Position numbers and translations under genes: made by a program
Part shown: positions 20,842 through 30,720 of the stretch, one piece after another
How positions within the stretch are numbered: the first letter of the stretch is position 1
How the letters are laid out: each line of letters starts with the position of its first letter
From: Trichomonas vaginalis G3
Lineage: Eukaryota > Parabasalia > Trichomonadida > Trichomonadidae
Reading direction: 5' to 3'
Assembly: GCF_026262505.1 (NCBI RefSeq)
Contig: NC_067206.1
Location: forward strand, 33,681,896-33,745,895
DNA length: 64,000 nucleotides
Notes under the pieces: generated by a model
What the model was told of the DNA's origin: nothing
What the model saw: only the letters and a program-made list of their open reading frames with translations
The model's database searches: none

Positions 20842-23800
20842 ATGAAGAAGAAGGAAGAAGACTCGACGTCTTCTTTCTTCGACACATTCATTATTCCAGA
20901 TAAAAATTCCTTTGAGATTTCATATTGGTTTTATAATACAAGAGCACAAATACGACAAATTGAAATTAATTTAGACAAAAAGGGTAAAAATGATCAGAAA
21001 AGAGTAGATGTTGCTACACAAGACATTATACATTTATCAGATGAATCATACAATACCTCAGAAATACGAAATACTAGAGAAAAATCTTTACAAACATGGA
21101 AATCATATGCAAATAGACTTCTATACGACAAAATCAGGAAAAGACTTCTAAAAGGTAAACGCAAATTAGATGAGCAAAAAGGAAAACGCAGAAAGGCACC
21201 AAAGAAACGAAATACTAAGATTTCACCTCAAGAAATCATCAGTCAAACATCTAGTGGATTTCGAGATGACATAACTAAATCAAACAATGAAGAAGAAACA
21301 GAAATTGAATCACCAACGCAATCAAAATATCGAGAAGATTGGATTTCTTTTGCTAAGAGATTTACAAAGCAAACAAAATACAATACGCTTATACAAGAAC
21401 AAGCTAAACTTGTTGTTCAAAGAAAACGAGAAAAAATTGAACGTCAAGAAAGATTTTGTCTTTGGGCAGCTAAATTAGTACAAAATGATCAAATTCAAGA
21501 ACTTCATAATGAAAAAGATAAACTTGATGCTGCATTTTTGTCATGGAGCAAACTTGTTCCAAAATTATATTTCCAAAACAATGTAAATCACATTAAATCA
21601 GAATATGATAAGTGGAAGAGCCTCAAATTCCAAAATCCAGATCAAATACAATCAGTTTGGAGGTGTTACTCTTCTTATCTTCTTAGATTCAATTATAGAA
21701 TCCGCGGTGTTCAAGAATTCTTCGCAATGGAACGTCTGAAAAGATTCTTCCAATATGTAATAATTCCACGACGTGCAATGCATGTTGTGGATACTATGGA
21801 ACTTCCTTTCCAAAGATTAATTCAGCGGGAAACAAGAAAAGAAATTGTTCGATCTGCCAGGAAGATTCGTCATTGCTCTCTCCAATACAGAAATCAAATA
21901 TCAGAAAACTTCGCTGTGAATTTTACAGAAGCAATTTCGGACGCATTTACAACTGTTGCTGTAAATCATCTTGGACCACCAGAAGCTCCTAAACCCAAAC
22001 AAAAGGCATCTCAAAAACCACATGTTAAAATGCCAAAACGCAAACCAATTCCAAAGAAATCAGATACCAAGCAAAAACAGACAAGAGATCAAGCAACAAA
22101 CCCAGTTGAAGATAACAAGAAACAAGATAATGATGTTTTCATTGAAGATCATGATTCAAATGATGATTTACTTGGTGAATTGGTTGAACATAATGCAGTT
22201 AACATCGAAATTGATAACAATTCAGAGAGTGCATTACCTCCTAACATTAAAATTGTCCAAATTATCCATGAAGAACCTTCATCTCCACCAAAAACACCAA
22301 CACAAAAACCAGAATTTTCAACAATTAACAATGATGAAATTGTTATTGGAATTGAACCATCAGAAGAGATGTCAAAGATGAGTAACAACAGATCTCCAAA
22401 CTACATATTATCAACAACAAACAGAGAGAAGCCTAAACTCGAGATGTCAAAGAACCAATCACAAACAATCATTCCAAAACAAAATGCTGCAATCCAAACA
22501 CAACCAAAACCAACTGTTCAGAGAAAATCAACAGAAACACAGAAATCTACTTCATCAGGAAAACAATCATCAGACAAACAGTCTTCAGAGATGATTTCAG
22601 ATATCATGTTATCAGCACCAAGTATTTCAAGAATTATGGAGATGTATGGAAGTGGATCATCTCTTGAAGAAATCAACAATTCTGTTGAAGAAGAACTTAA
22701 ACTAAGTGAATTCGATCTAATAAACAGTGGTTCTCCAATAAAATCAAAAGGAAAACCATCAAATGGATATGAAGAAGAAAGTTATCAAACAGAAACTCCT
22801 CCATCATCCGCTAAATATCAATCTCTTAATTCATCTCCAAGAAGTAGATTCCAATCTGTTTTAACAACAAGCAGCTCTTTCAACAGAACTCCACAAGGAA
22901 CAATATCAAATAAAACCGAAAAAGTTGATCTACTTGAACAACACAATACATTAAGTTTGGAACCAGAATCAGAAAGCAAAGAATTTGTTCCTTATAGAAT
23001 TGATGAAGATGAGTACAGTGAAGAAAATGAAGAAGAATCTTTCCTCGGATTTGATTTTACTGAAGAAGAAGAGGAAGAAGAAAATAATGAACAACAACAA
23101 CAACTTCAGGAAGAAGAAGATTTGTTTGAAGAAGAGGATGATGAAGTTCCATTCATATTTAGTGATGATCAAATGCAATCTTCTAAAAAGAGTTCAGATA
23201 CAAATGATAATCTTCCAAAGAATTCGGAACCTAAATTTGTTTTCACGTCAACTTCTAATGAAAACATTTCTATTTCGTCGAAATCAGATGGACCTAATTT
23301 TGTTTTCTCATCCAATGAAAATATATCTATTCCTTCTTCATTACCTCAACAACAACAGCCTCCACAAGAAGATTACGATGAAGATTCTGTTCCAGAGAAA
23401 AACAGCGCGATAATGAATGACACAGATAATGATGATAACATTACTTCTCATAGTCCTGTTCAAGAAGTCGAAGTTTCTCCACAAAAGAAGAGTTCTGATG
23501 GGGATAAATCTCCTGCATTCAATTTCACTTCTTCTGATGCAGCAACACCCGATGATGATAAACAGCAAACACCACAAGGAACACCTCAAGATTACACTTA
23601 CAGTTACTATAGTCCTGATTTCAGACCAACTCCTTCTGCTTCTTCAGGTGCAAGTGATGCAGAAAATGAATCAAATAAGCCTAATACTTCTAAAATCAAT
23701 GAAACACAATCTCAAACTCCTGTAAACACAAATAATGAGCAGCAAGATATAGAATATGAAGAGGAAGAGCAAATAAACGAAGAAGAGGAAGAGAAAATAG

Positions 23801-24267
23801 AAGAAAATAATCCAGAACATAATGAAAATGACGAAGAAGAAGGCGAAATACATGATGATGATCATCATACCGACAAAAACAATGGCGAAGAAGAAGGAGA
23901 AATAGTTGATGATGACGAAGAATCTTTACATTCGGATGACTATTTGACCAGCAAAAATGAAAGAGATGGAAATGAAAAATTTGTTGAAGAAGAAGATGGC
24001 GAAGAGGAAGATATATTTATGGATGATCCTGAAGAAGAAGAATTCCATGAAGAACCATTCAGTGTTGGAGTTTCTTCTGATTTCCCTAATCAGAATGATT
24101 CCAAGATAACTGATGAAGAAGCTCCAGATTTTAATTTTGGAAATCAATCTCAAGATTCAACAAATGACTCAATAGATCTTGAGAGTATGTCACCAGCAAA
24201 ACCTCTTAACTCATCTTCAGATAGGTTTGGGGTTTCACCAGGTGGATTTTTCCTCACTGGCGTGTAA
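20842..24267 (+). CDS. Large Sfi1-like acidic protein, 1141 aa
   Basis: Residues 1 to about 310 are basic and helical, with spaced tryptophan motifs (LQTWKSYANRLLY, DWISFAKRF, FCLWAAKLV, AFLSWSKLV, DKWKSL, VWRCYSSYLLRF). These resemble the L..F..W repeats of Sfi1, a centrin-binding protein of microtubule-organising centres. From about 380 onward the protein is low-complexity and disordered: Lys/Pro-rich, then Ser/Asn-rich, then long Glu/Asp runs (about 735-770, 960-1080). The C-terminus is a short ordered tail (RFGVSPGGFFLTGV). A centrin gene lies 8 kb away at 32248. Sfi1 kinship rests on spacing and aromatic residues only. Other-frame ORFs over the acidic repeats are shadows. Confidence 0.75.
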   Translation: MKKKEEDSTSSFFDTFIIPDKNSFEISYWFYNTRAQIRQIEINLDKKGKNDQKRVDVATQDIIHLSDESYNTSEIRNTREKSLQTWKSYANRLLYDKIRKRLLKGKRKLDEQKGKRRKAPKKRNTKISPQEIISQTSSGFRDDITKSNNEEETEIESPTQSKYREDWISFAKRFTKQTKYNTLIQEQAKLVVQRKREKIERQERFCLWAAKLVQNDQIQELHNEKDKLDAAFLSWSKLVPKLYFQNNVNHIKSEYDKWKSLKFQNPDQIQSVWRCYSSYLLRFNYRIRGVQEFFAMERLKRFFQYVIIPRRAMHVVDTMELPFQRLIQRETRKEIVRSARKIRHCSLQYRNQISENFAVNFTEAISDAFTTVAVNHLGPPEAPKPKQKASQKPHVKMPKRKPIPKKSDTKQKQTRDQATNPVEDNKKQDNDVFIEDHDSNDDLLGELVEHNAVNIEIDNNSESALPPNIKIVQIIHEEPSSPPKTPTQKPEFSTINNDEIVIGIEPSEEMSKMSNNRSPNYILSTTNREKPKLEMSKNQSQTIIPKQNAAIQTQPKPTVQRKSTETQKSTSSGKQSSDKQSSEMISDIMLSAPSISRIMEMYGSGSSLEEINNSVEEELKLSEFDLINSGSPIKSKGKPSNGYEEESYQTETPPSSAKYQSLNSSPRSRFQSVLTTSSSFNRTPQGTISNKTEKVDLLEQHNTLSLEPESESKEFVPYRIDEDEYSEENEEESFLGFDFTEEEEEEENNEQQQQLQEEEDLFEEEDDEVPFIFSDDQMQSSKKSSDTNDNLPKNSEPKFVFTSTSNENISISSKSDGPNFVFSSNENISIPSSLPQQQQPPQEDYDEDSVPEKNSAIMNDTDNDDNITSHSPVQEVEVSPQKKSSDGDKSPAFNFTSSDAATPDDDKQQTPQGTPQDYTYSYYSPDFRPTPSASSGASDAENESNKPNTSKINETQSQTPVNTNNEQQDIEYEEEEQINEEEEEKIEENNPEHNENDEEEGEIHDDDHHTDKNNGEEEGEIVDDDEESLHSDDYLTSKNERDGNEKFVEEEDGEEEDIFMDDPEEEEFHEEPFSVGVSSDFPNQNDSKITDEEAPDFNFGNQSQDSTNDSIDLESMSPAKPLNSSSDRFGVSPGGFFLTGV

Positions 24268-24532
24268 GTAACAAATGTATGCTGAGTGATTTTTTTGTAA
24301 ATTATTTTGTTTTATTTGTTTTATTTAATTATCATAATTTTTTTATGCTTTTTTAATTTGGCAGTGAAACACTGAGGGCTTTATTGAAATAAAAAACAAA
24401 CATATTGAAATGAAGTGCCATTTATGGATCATTTTCATTTCATTTGAAATATGATGGTTGATGTGTTTGTAAGCACAGCAGTATTTTCTTTAAATAAAAA
24501 TTCGCGATAATCAGGGTGGTTATTTGGTCACA

Positions 24533-24538
24533 TCACTT
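24533..24538 (+). promoter_or_regulatory. Initiator element before the FKBP gene
   Basis: TCACTT matches TCA-Y-W, with the A eight bases before the ATG at 24543. It rules out the upstream in-frame ATG at 24516, which lies outside the predicted transcript. Confidence 0.65.
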
Positions 24539-24542
24539 GAAA

Positions 24543-25106
24543 ATGCCAATTCGCAGGGCACCAAAGAAAGTAAAGAAATCATGCCTTCAGAAGTATGGAT
24601 TTGCACTTGGTTTTAGTGTCTTCTCCATTTGCGTCTTTGTTGGCTTAGTTCTCTATCTCGGCGGAGATAACAGCCAAGCTGCTAACCGCAGAAAGACAAT
24701 TGAAGATCAGAGAAGAGCTCGTCAAGAAACAAAGTCAAGCCTTCCACCAGCTAAACCAGGTGCTGTCAAGGTTACAAAGGATGGCAAAGTTACAAAGGAT
24801 ATTATCACAGAAGGTAAGGGCCAGCAAGCCAAGAAGGGTGATCACGTTAGAGTACACTACACAGGAACACTTACAAACGGCGAAGAGTTCGATTCCTCAG
24901 TTAAGAGAAATCAGCCATTCGAATTCACAATCGGCCAAGGTGTCATCAAGGGCTGGAGTGAGGGTGTCGCTTCAATGAAGGTTGGTGAAAAGTCCCGCTT
25001 CGTTATTGACTCAGAATACGGCTACGGAGAGTACGGCACCGGACCAATCCCAGGCGGCGCTACATTGATTTTCGAAATCGAGCTCCTCGAAATCCTTAAG
25101 CAATAA
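24543..25106 (+). CDS. FKBP-type peptidyl-prolyl isomerase with N-terminal membrane anchor
   Basis: 187 residues. The N-terminus is basic (MPIRRAPKKVKKSC) and is followed by one hydrophobic segment (about 20-40, FALGFSVFSICVFVGLVLYL). A basic/polar linker leads to a full FKBP domain (about 85-187). The domain has VRVHYTGTLTNGEEFDSS, GQGVIKGWSEGVASMKVGEK, and YGYGEYGTGPIPGGATLIFEIELL, which include the usual active-site Tyr, Asp, Phe, Val-Ile, Trp, Tyr and Phe positions. It should catalyse prolyl isomerisation on the far side of, or at, an endomembrane. A type II signal-anchor orientation (basic side cytosolic) is inference. Codons are GC-ending, suggesting strong expression. Confidence 0.93.
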   Translation: MPIRRAPKKVKKSCLQKYGFALGFSVFSICVFVGLVLYLGGDNSQAANRRKTIEDQRRARQETKSSLPPAKPGAVKVTKDGKVTKDIITEGKGQQAKKGDHVRVHYTGTLTNGEEFDSSVKRNQPFEFTIGQGVIKGWSEGVASMKVGEKSRFVIDSEYGYGEYGTGPIPGGATLIFEIELLEILKQ

Positions 25107-25585
25107 ATAACTTATCACATGATTTAATTTGAAATAATTTTACATCTAACCAATACTTTTTTATATTTATTCTCGTCATTGTTTTGGTCTGCTGGAAATT
25201 CCAGCCTGGAATGGAGAATTGCAAATTTTTTTGAGTTAATTAGACAAGCAGTCCAGCATTTCGAAGTGATTTATGAAATTAATTCATATATTTTGAACAT
25301 GATATCTCATAGGATAAAGAATAAAATTAACTGCTTAGAATCGAATTTTGAACATGATTTATTATTGAAATTATTTGATCATTGAATTTTCGGCGATTTA
25401 AATGGATCAATCCACAGTACAATATAACTAAAATTGATATATGATATTAGTTTAAAAACGATTAAAAATTGCAACCGAAAATGGTCAAAAATAAGTCACG
25501 AAAATATGAAATTTAGATAGCTAATTTGATTTAATTAAAGACGGCGAAAAAAGTGCAGCAAGTTCGTATTATATATAGCGCGTTC
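25107..25585. other. Intergenic, no gene seen
   Basis: AT-rich sequence. A 68-codon ORF at 25179-25385 has no supporting signal. The right side leads into a hairpin cluster. Confidence 0.45.
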
Positions 25586-25799
25586 TATCGGCGCGCAGCT
25601 TTGCTGTGCGCCGATATAAGCTGACAAGGCTGTCATGCACCAGTGTGTTATAACAGATCGATTTTATTTGAAATTTCATAAATTAATAATTATAATAAAT
25701 TTGATATTCAGAGACGGCGCTACGCGCCTTTTAGCATTCTGGGCACGTAAGTGCCCAGAATGCAAGATTGAGAAATTTGAAACTTCGTTTCAAATTTCT
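25586..25799. repeat. Cluster of four GC-rich or perfect hairpins
   Basis: Four inverted repeats lie within 214 bases. (1) 25586-25616: TATCGGCGCGCAG / CTGTGCGCCGATA, loop of 5, one wobble. (2) 25716-25728: GGCGC-TAC-GCGCC. (3) 25734-25763: GCATTCTGGGCAC / GTGCCCAGAATGC, loop GTAA, perfect. (4) 25771-25799: AGAAATTTGAAAC / GTTTCAAATTTCT, loop of 3, perfect. The GC-rich stems stand out in AT-rich DNA. Function unknown; palindromic repeats or a structured transcript are both possible. Confidence 0.75.
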
Positions 25800-26493
25800 G
25801 CCTTGCTGTTATGCAAAAAGAAAGTCAGTACAAAAAAATTTTTGAAATTGAGAATAAAAATAATATCGTGATTTTTTGTGATATATGGATTTTTTAGAAG
25901 ATTTTAGAGATTGAAGTCTCAATTTATAAAAATTTTTTAAATTGAGAGGAATTTTAATGATATTATTTTATTTGATATTTGGATTTTTTAGATGATTTTA
26001 GAGATGTCAGTCTCAATTTAAAAAATTTACAAAAAATGATCGTAAAATAATCGTTTTTGTTCAAATCCTTTTCATTTCGGGAAATTGAAGTTAAATATCA
26101 AAGAGATGGTCTATGAATATGTTACATCAAATCATTAAAAAGTGTTTTGATGACTTTTTCTAACCGCAAATTGTCACTTTTTGATGTTTTAAAATTATTA
26201 TATATCCTATATGCATATAAGATACAAATTAATATTAAAACTCCAAAATCGATTTTTGAGAGAATCAAATTTATCACATCTCATCGTTGTTCCGAATTAA
26301 TATTTTATTTGTAATGTACATATTATCACAATTACATTCATCATATTAAAATTCAAAAATAATTTTTGAGTTTCAGATCTTCCTAATTTCCCATATAAAT
26401 ATATGTTTATTTTATTAAAAATAGAATGTCCAATTATTGATAAAAATCGATCCGCTTTTCTACCGGTCAAGCTGTATATCTATAGAACCCATC
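25800..26493. other. Intergenic with an imperfect roughly 100-bp tandem duplication
   Basis: Two similar blocks start near 25878 and 25975, sharing ATGGATTTTTTAGA-like and TTTTAGAGATNNNAGTCTCA-like sequence followed by runs of T and A. I see no gene. Confidence 0.5.
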
Positions 26494-26564
26494 CATGTAA
26501 ACCTCGATGTCACTTTTGCGGCCTCGCTCCGCTCGGCCGCAAAAGTGACATCGAGGTTTACATG
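26494..26564. repeat. Perfect 30-bp inverted repeat with 11-nt loop
   Basis: The arms 26494-26523 and 26535-26564 are exact reverse complements (CATGTAAACCTCGATG... / ...CATCGAGGTTTACATG) around the loop TCGCTCCGCTC. The stem contains TGTCACTTTT/AAAAGTGACA, a motif found near several start codons in this window. It lies just upstream of Cys/Asn-rich family copy 2. Confidence 0.9.
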
Positions 26565-26565
26565 A

Positions 26566-27588
26566 TGGAAAAACGGTTATGTTCAATTGGAAAAATTCCA
26601 TAGAAAGTCATCTTCAGAAGATGACATTCTATGGAACTTCTACTTTAATAGCCAGTTTGCAAATGATAAAACCAAATCGTGCATAAACTGTGATCTAACA
26701 GCAGGAAAAAATCAATACTACTTAGACGAATGTAATTTTTTTCGAGATAATAACCGAGTTATCAACTTTAGCCCTATCACAAGCTCATTGTTTCTACATA
26801 ATCGCTGCTCTTTTAGTAATTGCACTTCAACAGAAGATGGAAGTTGCATTTACTACCAAATTGGCAGCAATAGTTCAATTGTTCAACGAAGATTCTGTTG
26901 TACGAAATGCGAAAGCCAGAAATATGGCCAATTTTCATCTACAAAAGTTGATAAAAATAACTTAAACTTTATTATCGAAAGTTCCCTTTTCGATGTAGCA
27001 AAAGAAGATGTTGATGGAAGAGTAGTTGAAGCAAAAGATGGAAATATCATAGTTTCATCAACAAATTTCTCATCAAATAAAGCTAAAGAAGATCCTGTTG
27101 GATATTTTGAAAAATCTTCAGAGAATGACTTTATAACAACATTTAATTATTCAACTGTTGTTAATAATTTAGTAACAGGTCAATATGATCATATATATTT
27201 TAGTTATAACTCTTTGATTGATTCATGTAATATTATAAATAATACTAATAACCAATCAAGATTAGGAATTATTTACCATTCCATAAATTCTCTTACTGTA
27301 AAAAATTGTTCTTTTATTAACAACACTGCTCCTCAAGGTAAATATTTGATATATAACTATGATGATCAATTAACAGTTGATAGTTGTTACATTGACAATT
27401 CGATTTCAACAACATTTTTTAGAAATGTAAAACCTAAAAATACAAGAGAACTATTTACTAACAAATTGATTCATTTTTCAACTGGTAATTGCCAAGCAGA
27501 ATTTGCAATTATCAATAAAAGTATTTTTAAAGTTAATAAACTTTCTCTTTTCTTCATTTCTTTAATAAACATTAACAGTTTTTCATAA
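26566..27588 (+). pseudogene. Cys/Asn-rich repeated family, copy 2 (no in-frame ATG)
   Basis: Open frame of about 333 residues from TTG at 26587, preceded in frame by a few codons and a TGA; no ATG is available. It is closely similar to the copies at 18953 and 47464 throughout: KSSSEDDILWNFYF, SCINCDLTAGKNQYYLDECNFF, FLHNRCSFSNCTS, FCCTKCES, then beta-helix-like repeats (SLIDSCNIINNT, LTVKNCSFINNTAPQGKYLIYN) and the tail NKSIFKVNKLSLFFIS. The long intact frame argues against an old pseudogene, while the missing start argues against simple translation. Function unknown. Confidence 0.55.
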
Positions 27589-27870
27589 TCTATTTCTACA
27601 TCAATCCCACTTTAATATTCGATAATCATTTGTAAATTTGAAGATCATTAAAAATATTTGTAGTAGAATGCCCATAAATTTATAACAATAAATTCTACAA
27701 AGATTCCTGTATTCACTAGGAAACCATAATGATAATGATAATTAATTAAGTTAATATAATGTCATGAGCAAAAATTATATTAAATTTCCATAATATTCAC
27801 CATCTTCGCCATCGTGGACATCCTCATTGTCATCATCCTTATCCATGGACATCTAAAACTTCTGTATTTC
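27589..27870. other. Intergenic; one very short acidic ORF
   Basis: A 25-codon minus-strand ORF near 27777-27854 (MSMDKDDDNEDVHDGEDGEY) has gene-like composition but is too short to support. Nothing else was seen. Confidence 0.3.
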
Positions 27871-27871
27871 A

Positions 27872-27958
27872 AAAGGGCAGAGAGAGACTCCTTAAACTGG
27901 ATTTACTTGAAGCTAGTCTCTCGCTTTGATTACTCTCCTCAGGGACTTTCTCTGTTAG
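27872..27958 (+). ncRNA. Candidate structured small RNA (possible U5-like stem-loop)
   Basis: GAGAGACT (27882-27889) pairs perfectly with AGTCTCTC (27915-27922) around a 25-base interior carrying GGATTTACTTGAAG. A second CAGAGA/TCTCTG pairing (27879-27884 with 27949-27954) could close a larger fold. The UUUAC-type loop recalls the exon-binding loop of U5 snRNA, and a U-rich CATTTTTATT follows near 27985, as an Sm-type site might. Several canonical loop bases do not match, so the identification is weak. The strand is uncertain. Confidence 0.25.
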
Positions 27959-28071
27959 TTTAAAAATCCGTCCTTTGTCTCAACATTTTTATTAATTGTT
28001 TGTAATAAAATTTTTGCCACGTAAATAATTTTTTGAAATGAAAATTTTGCCAAGGGAACAAAAAAATTAAA

Positions 28072-29073
28072 ATGCTTGGAGATCCGAGTGATTTTTATAG
28101 AGGAAAGATATTTGCTGGTCCAATGGTTCGCGCATCAAATCTTCCATTTAGATTGATGTGCCTTGAAAATGGCGCAGATGGCGTTTACGGACCAGCCACG
28201 AGTGTAGATTCAATTCTTGCAAGTCATTATGATGAAAATGAAGACCCGTATACAATGTACTTCGGCTGGCCAAAGAATCCACATGTACATTTCCATACTG
28301 ATCCAAAAGAAAAAGGAAAATTAATTTTCCAAATTCTTACAAATGATGCATCCAAGGCAGTACAAGCAGCTTCAGTAGTTGTAAAGTTTGCTGATGCTAT
28401 TGATCTCAACTGCGGATGCCCAGAAAGTTTTGCTACATCTCGTGGAACAGGAAGCTCTCTTATGAGCGAACCAGAGATCGTTGCTGATGTTGTTTCAGCA
28501 CTTAGACGCAATTACAATGTACCAATTTCAGTTAAACATCGTATTCATCATAATATCGAAGAATCAATCCAATTTGCAGTTGCATGCGAAAATGCAGGTG
28601 CTTCAGCAATCGCCGTTCATGGCAGACTAAAGGAACAAAAGAATAAAGGCTCTGTCGCTTACGATAACATGAAACTTGTATTCGACCATTTACACGTTGC
28701 AAAAATAGGAAACGGTGGCGTTAAAAACAGAGAAATGGCCAAGGAAATGATGGAAAAGACCGGATGTGAGTCTGTTATCATTTCATCAGCCGCATTAAAG
28801 AATCCAACCATTTTCTCAGGCCATCCTGAAACAGATCCAGTAAAACTCGCTCGTCGTTACTTAGAAATCGCAAAGCAATACGGATGTTCTGATCGCCACG
28901 AATACAGATGGTCTGTCAATACAATGCTTGGCAAATATCGTCATATTACAAGATCTCCTGATTACGAACCATTTACACACTTAGAAGATCTCGATAAAAT
29001 GATTGAATACATAAATAGAGATGGGGTCTTCCCAATGCCTCAAAATCCAACTGAAACTGAAGATGATGATTAA
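28072..29073 (+). CDS. Dus2-like tRNA-dihydrouridine synthase
   Basis: 333 residues with the FMN-binding TIM barrel of Dus enzymes: start motif FAGPMVRASNLPFRLMCLENGAD, then FQILTNDASKAVQAA, and the active-site loop DLNCGCPESFATSRGTGSSLM. Its Cys in GCP corresponds to the catalytic acid. SVKHRIH, AIAVHGRLKEQ and IGNGGVKNREMA (phosphate-binding region), and SSAALKNPTIF follow. The VHGR and ALKNP patterns are closest to eukaryotic Dus2, which reduces U20 in tRNA using NADPH. There is no double-stranded RNA-binding domain at the C-terminus, unlike animal Dus2; the protein ends in an acidic tail. Soluble. Confidence 0.92.
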   Translation: MLGDPSDFYRGKIFAGPMVRASNLPFRLMCLENGADGVYGPATSVDSILASHYDENEDPYTMYFGWPKNPHVHFHTDPKEKGKLIFQILTNDASKAVQAASVVVKFADAIDLNCGCPESFATSRGTGSSLMSEPEIVADVVSALRRNYNVPISVKHRIHHNIEESIQFAVACENAGASAIAVHGRLKEQKNKGSVAYDNMKLVFDHLHVAKIGNGGVKNREMAKEMMEKTGCESVIISSAALKNPTIFSGHPETDPVKLARRYLEIAKQYGCSDRHEYRWSVNTMLGKYRHITRSPDYEPFTHLEDLDKMIEYINRDGVFPMPQNPTETEDDD

Positions 29074-29574
29074 ATTTAATCTATAGAGTAGTTTTAATAA
29101 ATTTATAAATTAATGCAAAATTTTAAATTTTTCAGTGAAAAAACAAGCTCTTCATTATAAGTTTGACAAAACATTAGAGTTCTTAACATATAAATAAAGG
29201 ATTCCTCCAATAAAACTTTAAATTGTATCCGAAATATCGAATGTTTCGGCTAAGCTATAATTGAATGGAAATTGTGCATTATTGCATATATAGATTACAT
29301 TTCCTGTAATTCAGGCCTGAACTCCTTAATTTTTAAGCTTCGATTAAATTGATTTGCCAAAAAACTTAAATCAGATAGATTTTACAGCCATTTGTAAGCT
29401 GGATATTATAGATATTAAAAAGAAAATTTATAATGACAGAATTTTTTTGGCGTTTGACTGACTGTAAAATTAAAACGAATATTTCTTAATTCAGATAAGC
29501 ATCACAAATCAATTTATAATTTCGCGCAAATTTTTGAATTGGCATGTAGAAAAAAAAGCGTCAATCATAGAAAG
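29074..29574. other. Intergenic, no gene seen
   Basis: AT-rich spacer upstream of the hydrolase gene. No feature recognised. Confidence 0.5.
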
Positions 29575-30597
29575 ATGAATATGAGCATTTCTGAGATCAA
29601 AGAAAAGGCCATTGGAGCCATAATTAGGCCTCCTCGCCGTGAGTATGACATCTCTGATTTGCCACTCAAGATTGCATCCAACAATTTGTATTTTTCACGC
29701 CATCCGATTAATTTTCGAAATCAAAACAAGGAAAAAATTGTGGGTTCGTTGTATTTCATGGAAGGTATCGACCCAATGGGAGGAATTCCGTGTGTTTTAT
29801 ACCTACATGGCAATGCTTCTTCTCAAATGGAAGGTCAATTTCTTGTTCCTAATTTATGCCCATACGGTATTGCAGTTTACTGTTTCGATTTTGCCGGATG
29901 CGGTAATAGCAGTGGAGAATACATTTCTCTTGGCTATTATGAACAGCGCGATGTCGAAATGATTTTACAAAATTTAATGTCATCCTACAGATTTACAAAG
30001 TTTGTTCTTTGGGGACGCTCAATGGGTGCAGCAACAGCCATACTTACAAATCATCCAAACTTAGTTGGTCGAGTCGTAGATTCAACTTTTACTTCGATTT
30101 ACGATGTCAGTTATGCAATTGCTTCTTCAATGGGAGTCCCAGGCTTGGTCATCGGCCCAGCTATATGGTATCTCAGAAGTTGCATTAATAACTTGGCAAA
30201 ATTCGATATTTACGACGTTGTTCCTCTTGAAGCGGCCAAGAAGGGCATGGATGTTCCAATGATCATGGGGCATGCAACTGACGACGAATTCGTTCCATTT
30301 GCCCAAGGGCAAGCTGTCTTTGAGGCTTATAATGGAAGTAAAAAAGAATTTGTTATACTTACAGGCGGCCACAACGGAAGAAGGACCAATGAATGGATTT
30401 CTCGTGCTTGCAGACTCTGTTTACGCGTGTTTGGAATGAATCCTTCCCAATACAAATACAAATTATTTACAGGATTTGATTCTTCAGAAAATGATCCTCA
30501 TTATAAGTCATTCATGGATATGATTAATTCCCAAAAGGCTCCTAATCAAGAAGAAACACCTGCCCAAGAAAATCCTCAAGATCCTGAACAAAAATAA
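29575..30597 (+). CDS. Alpha/beta hydrolase, ABHD17/S33-like serine hydrolase
   Basis: The first ATG of the frame is 29575 (MNMSISEIKEK); an upstream TTG codon is not a credible start. The hydrolase fold is clear: VLYLHGNASSQMEG (oxyanion strand HGN), FDFAGCGNSSGEYISLGYYE, nucleophile elbow WGRSMGAATA (Ser in G-R-S-M-G), acid MGHATDDEFVP, and His in TGGHNGRR. HGNASS and GYG-like FDFAGCGNS are typical of the ABHD12/13/17 branch, which hydrolyses acyl esters or thioesters at membranes. There is no signal peptide or N-terminal Cys cluster. The C-terminal 25 residues are Gln/Glu/Pro-rich and probably disordered. Substrate unknown. Confidence 0.88.
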   Translation: MNMSISEIKEKAIGAIIRPPRREYDISDLPLKIASNNLYFSRHPINFRNQNKEKIVGSLYFMEGIDPMGGIPCVLYLHGNASSQMEGQFLVPNLCPYGIAVYCFDFAGCGNSSGEYISLGYYEQRDVEMILQNLMSSYRFTKFVLWGRSMGAATAILTNHPNLVGRVVDSTFTSIYDVSYAIASSMGVPGLVIGPAIWYLRSCINNLAKFDIYDVVPLEAAKKGMDVPMIMGHATDDEFVPFAQGQAVFEAYNGSKKEFVILTGGHNGRRTNEWISRACRLCLRVFGMNPSQYKYKLFTGFDSSENDPHYKSFMDMINSQKAPNQEETPAQENPQDPEQK

Positions 30598-30720
30598 TTT
30601 TGTTTTTATTTTTTTTTCTTTTTATTATATATATTAAACTATTCTGTTATTTTTTTCTTATCTATCAAAAACATAAATATTGTATTTTTGTTGTTTTACA
30701 AGAAAGTGATAAAATAATTT

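Noticed and set aside
26030-26060. tRNA-like TTCAAATCC box
   Set aside because: No acceptor, D or anticodon arms around it. I found no convincing tRNA or rRNA gene in the window.
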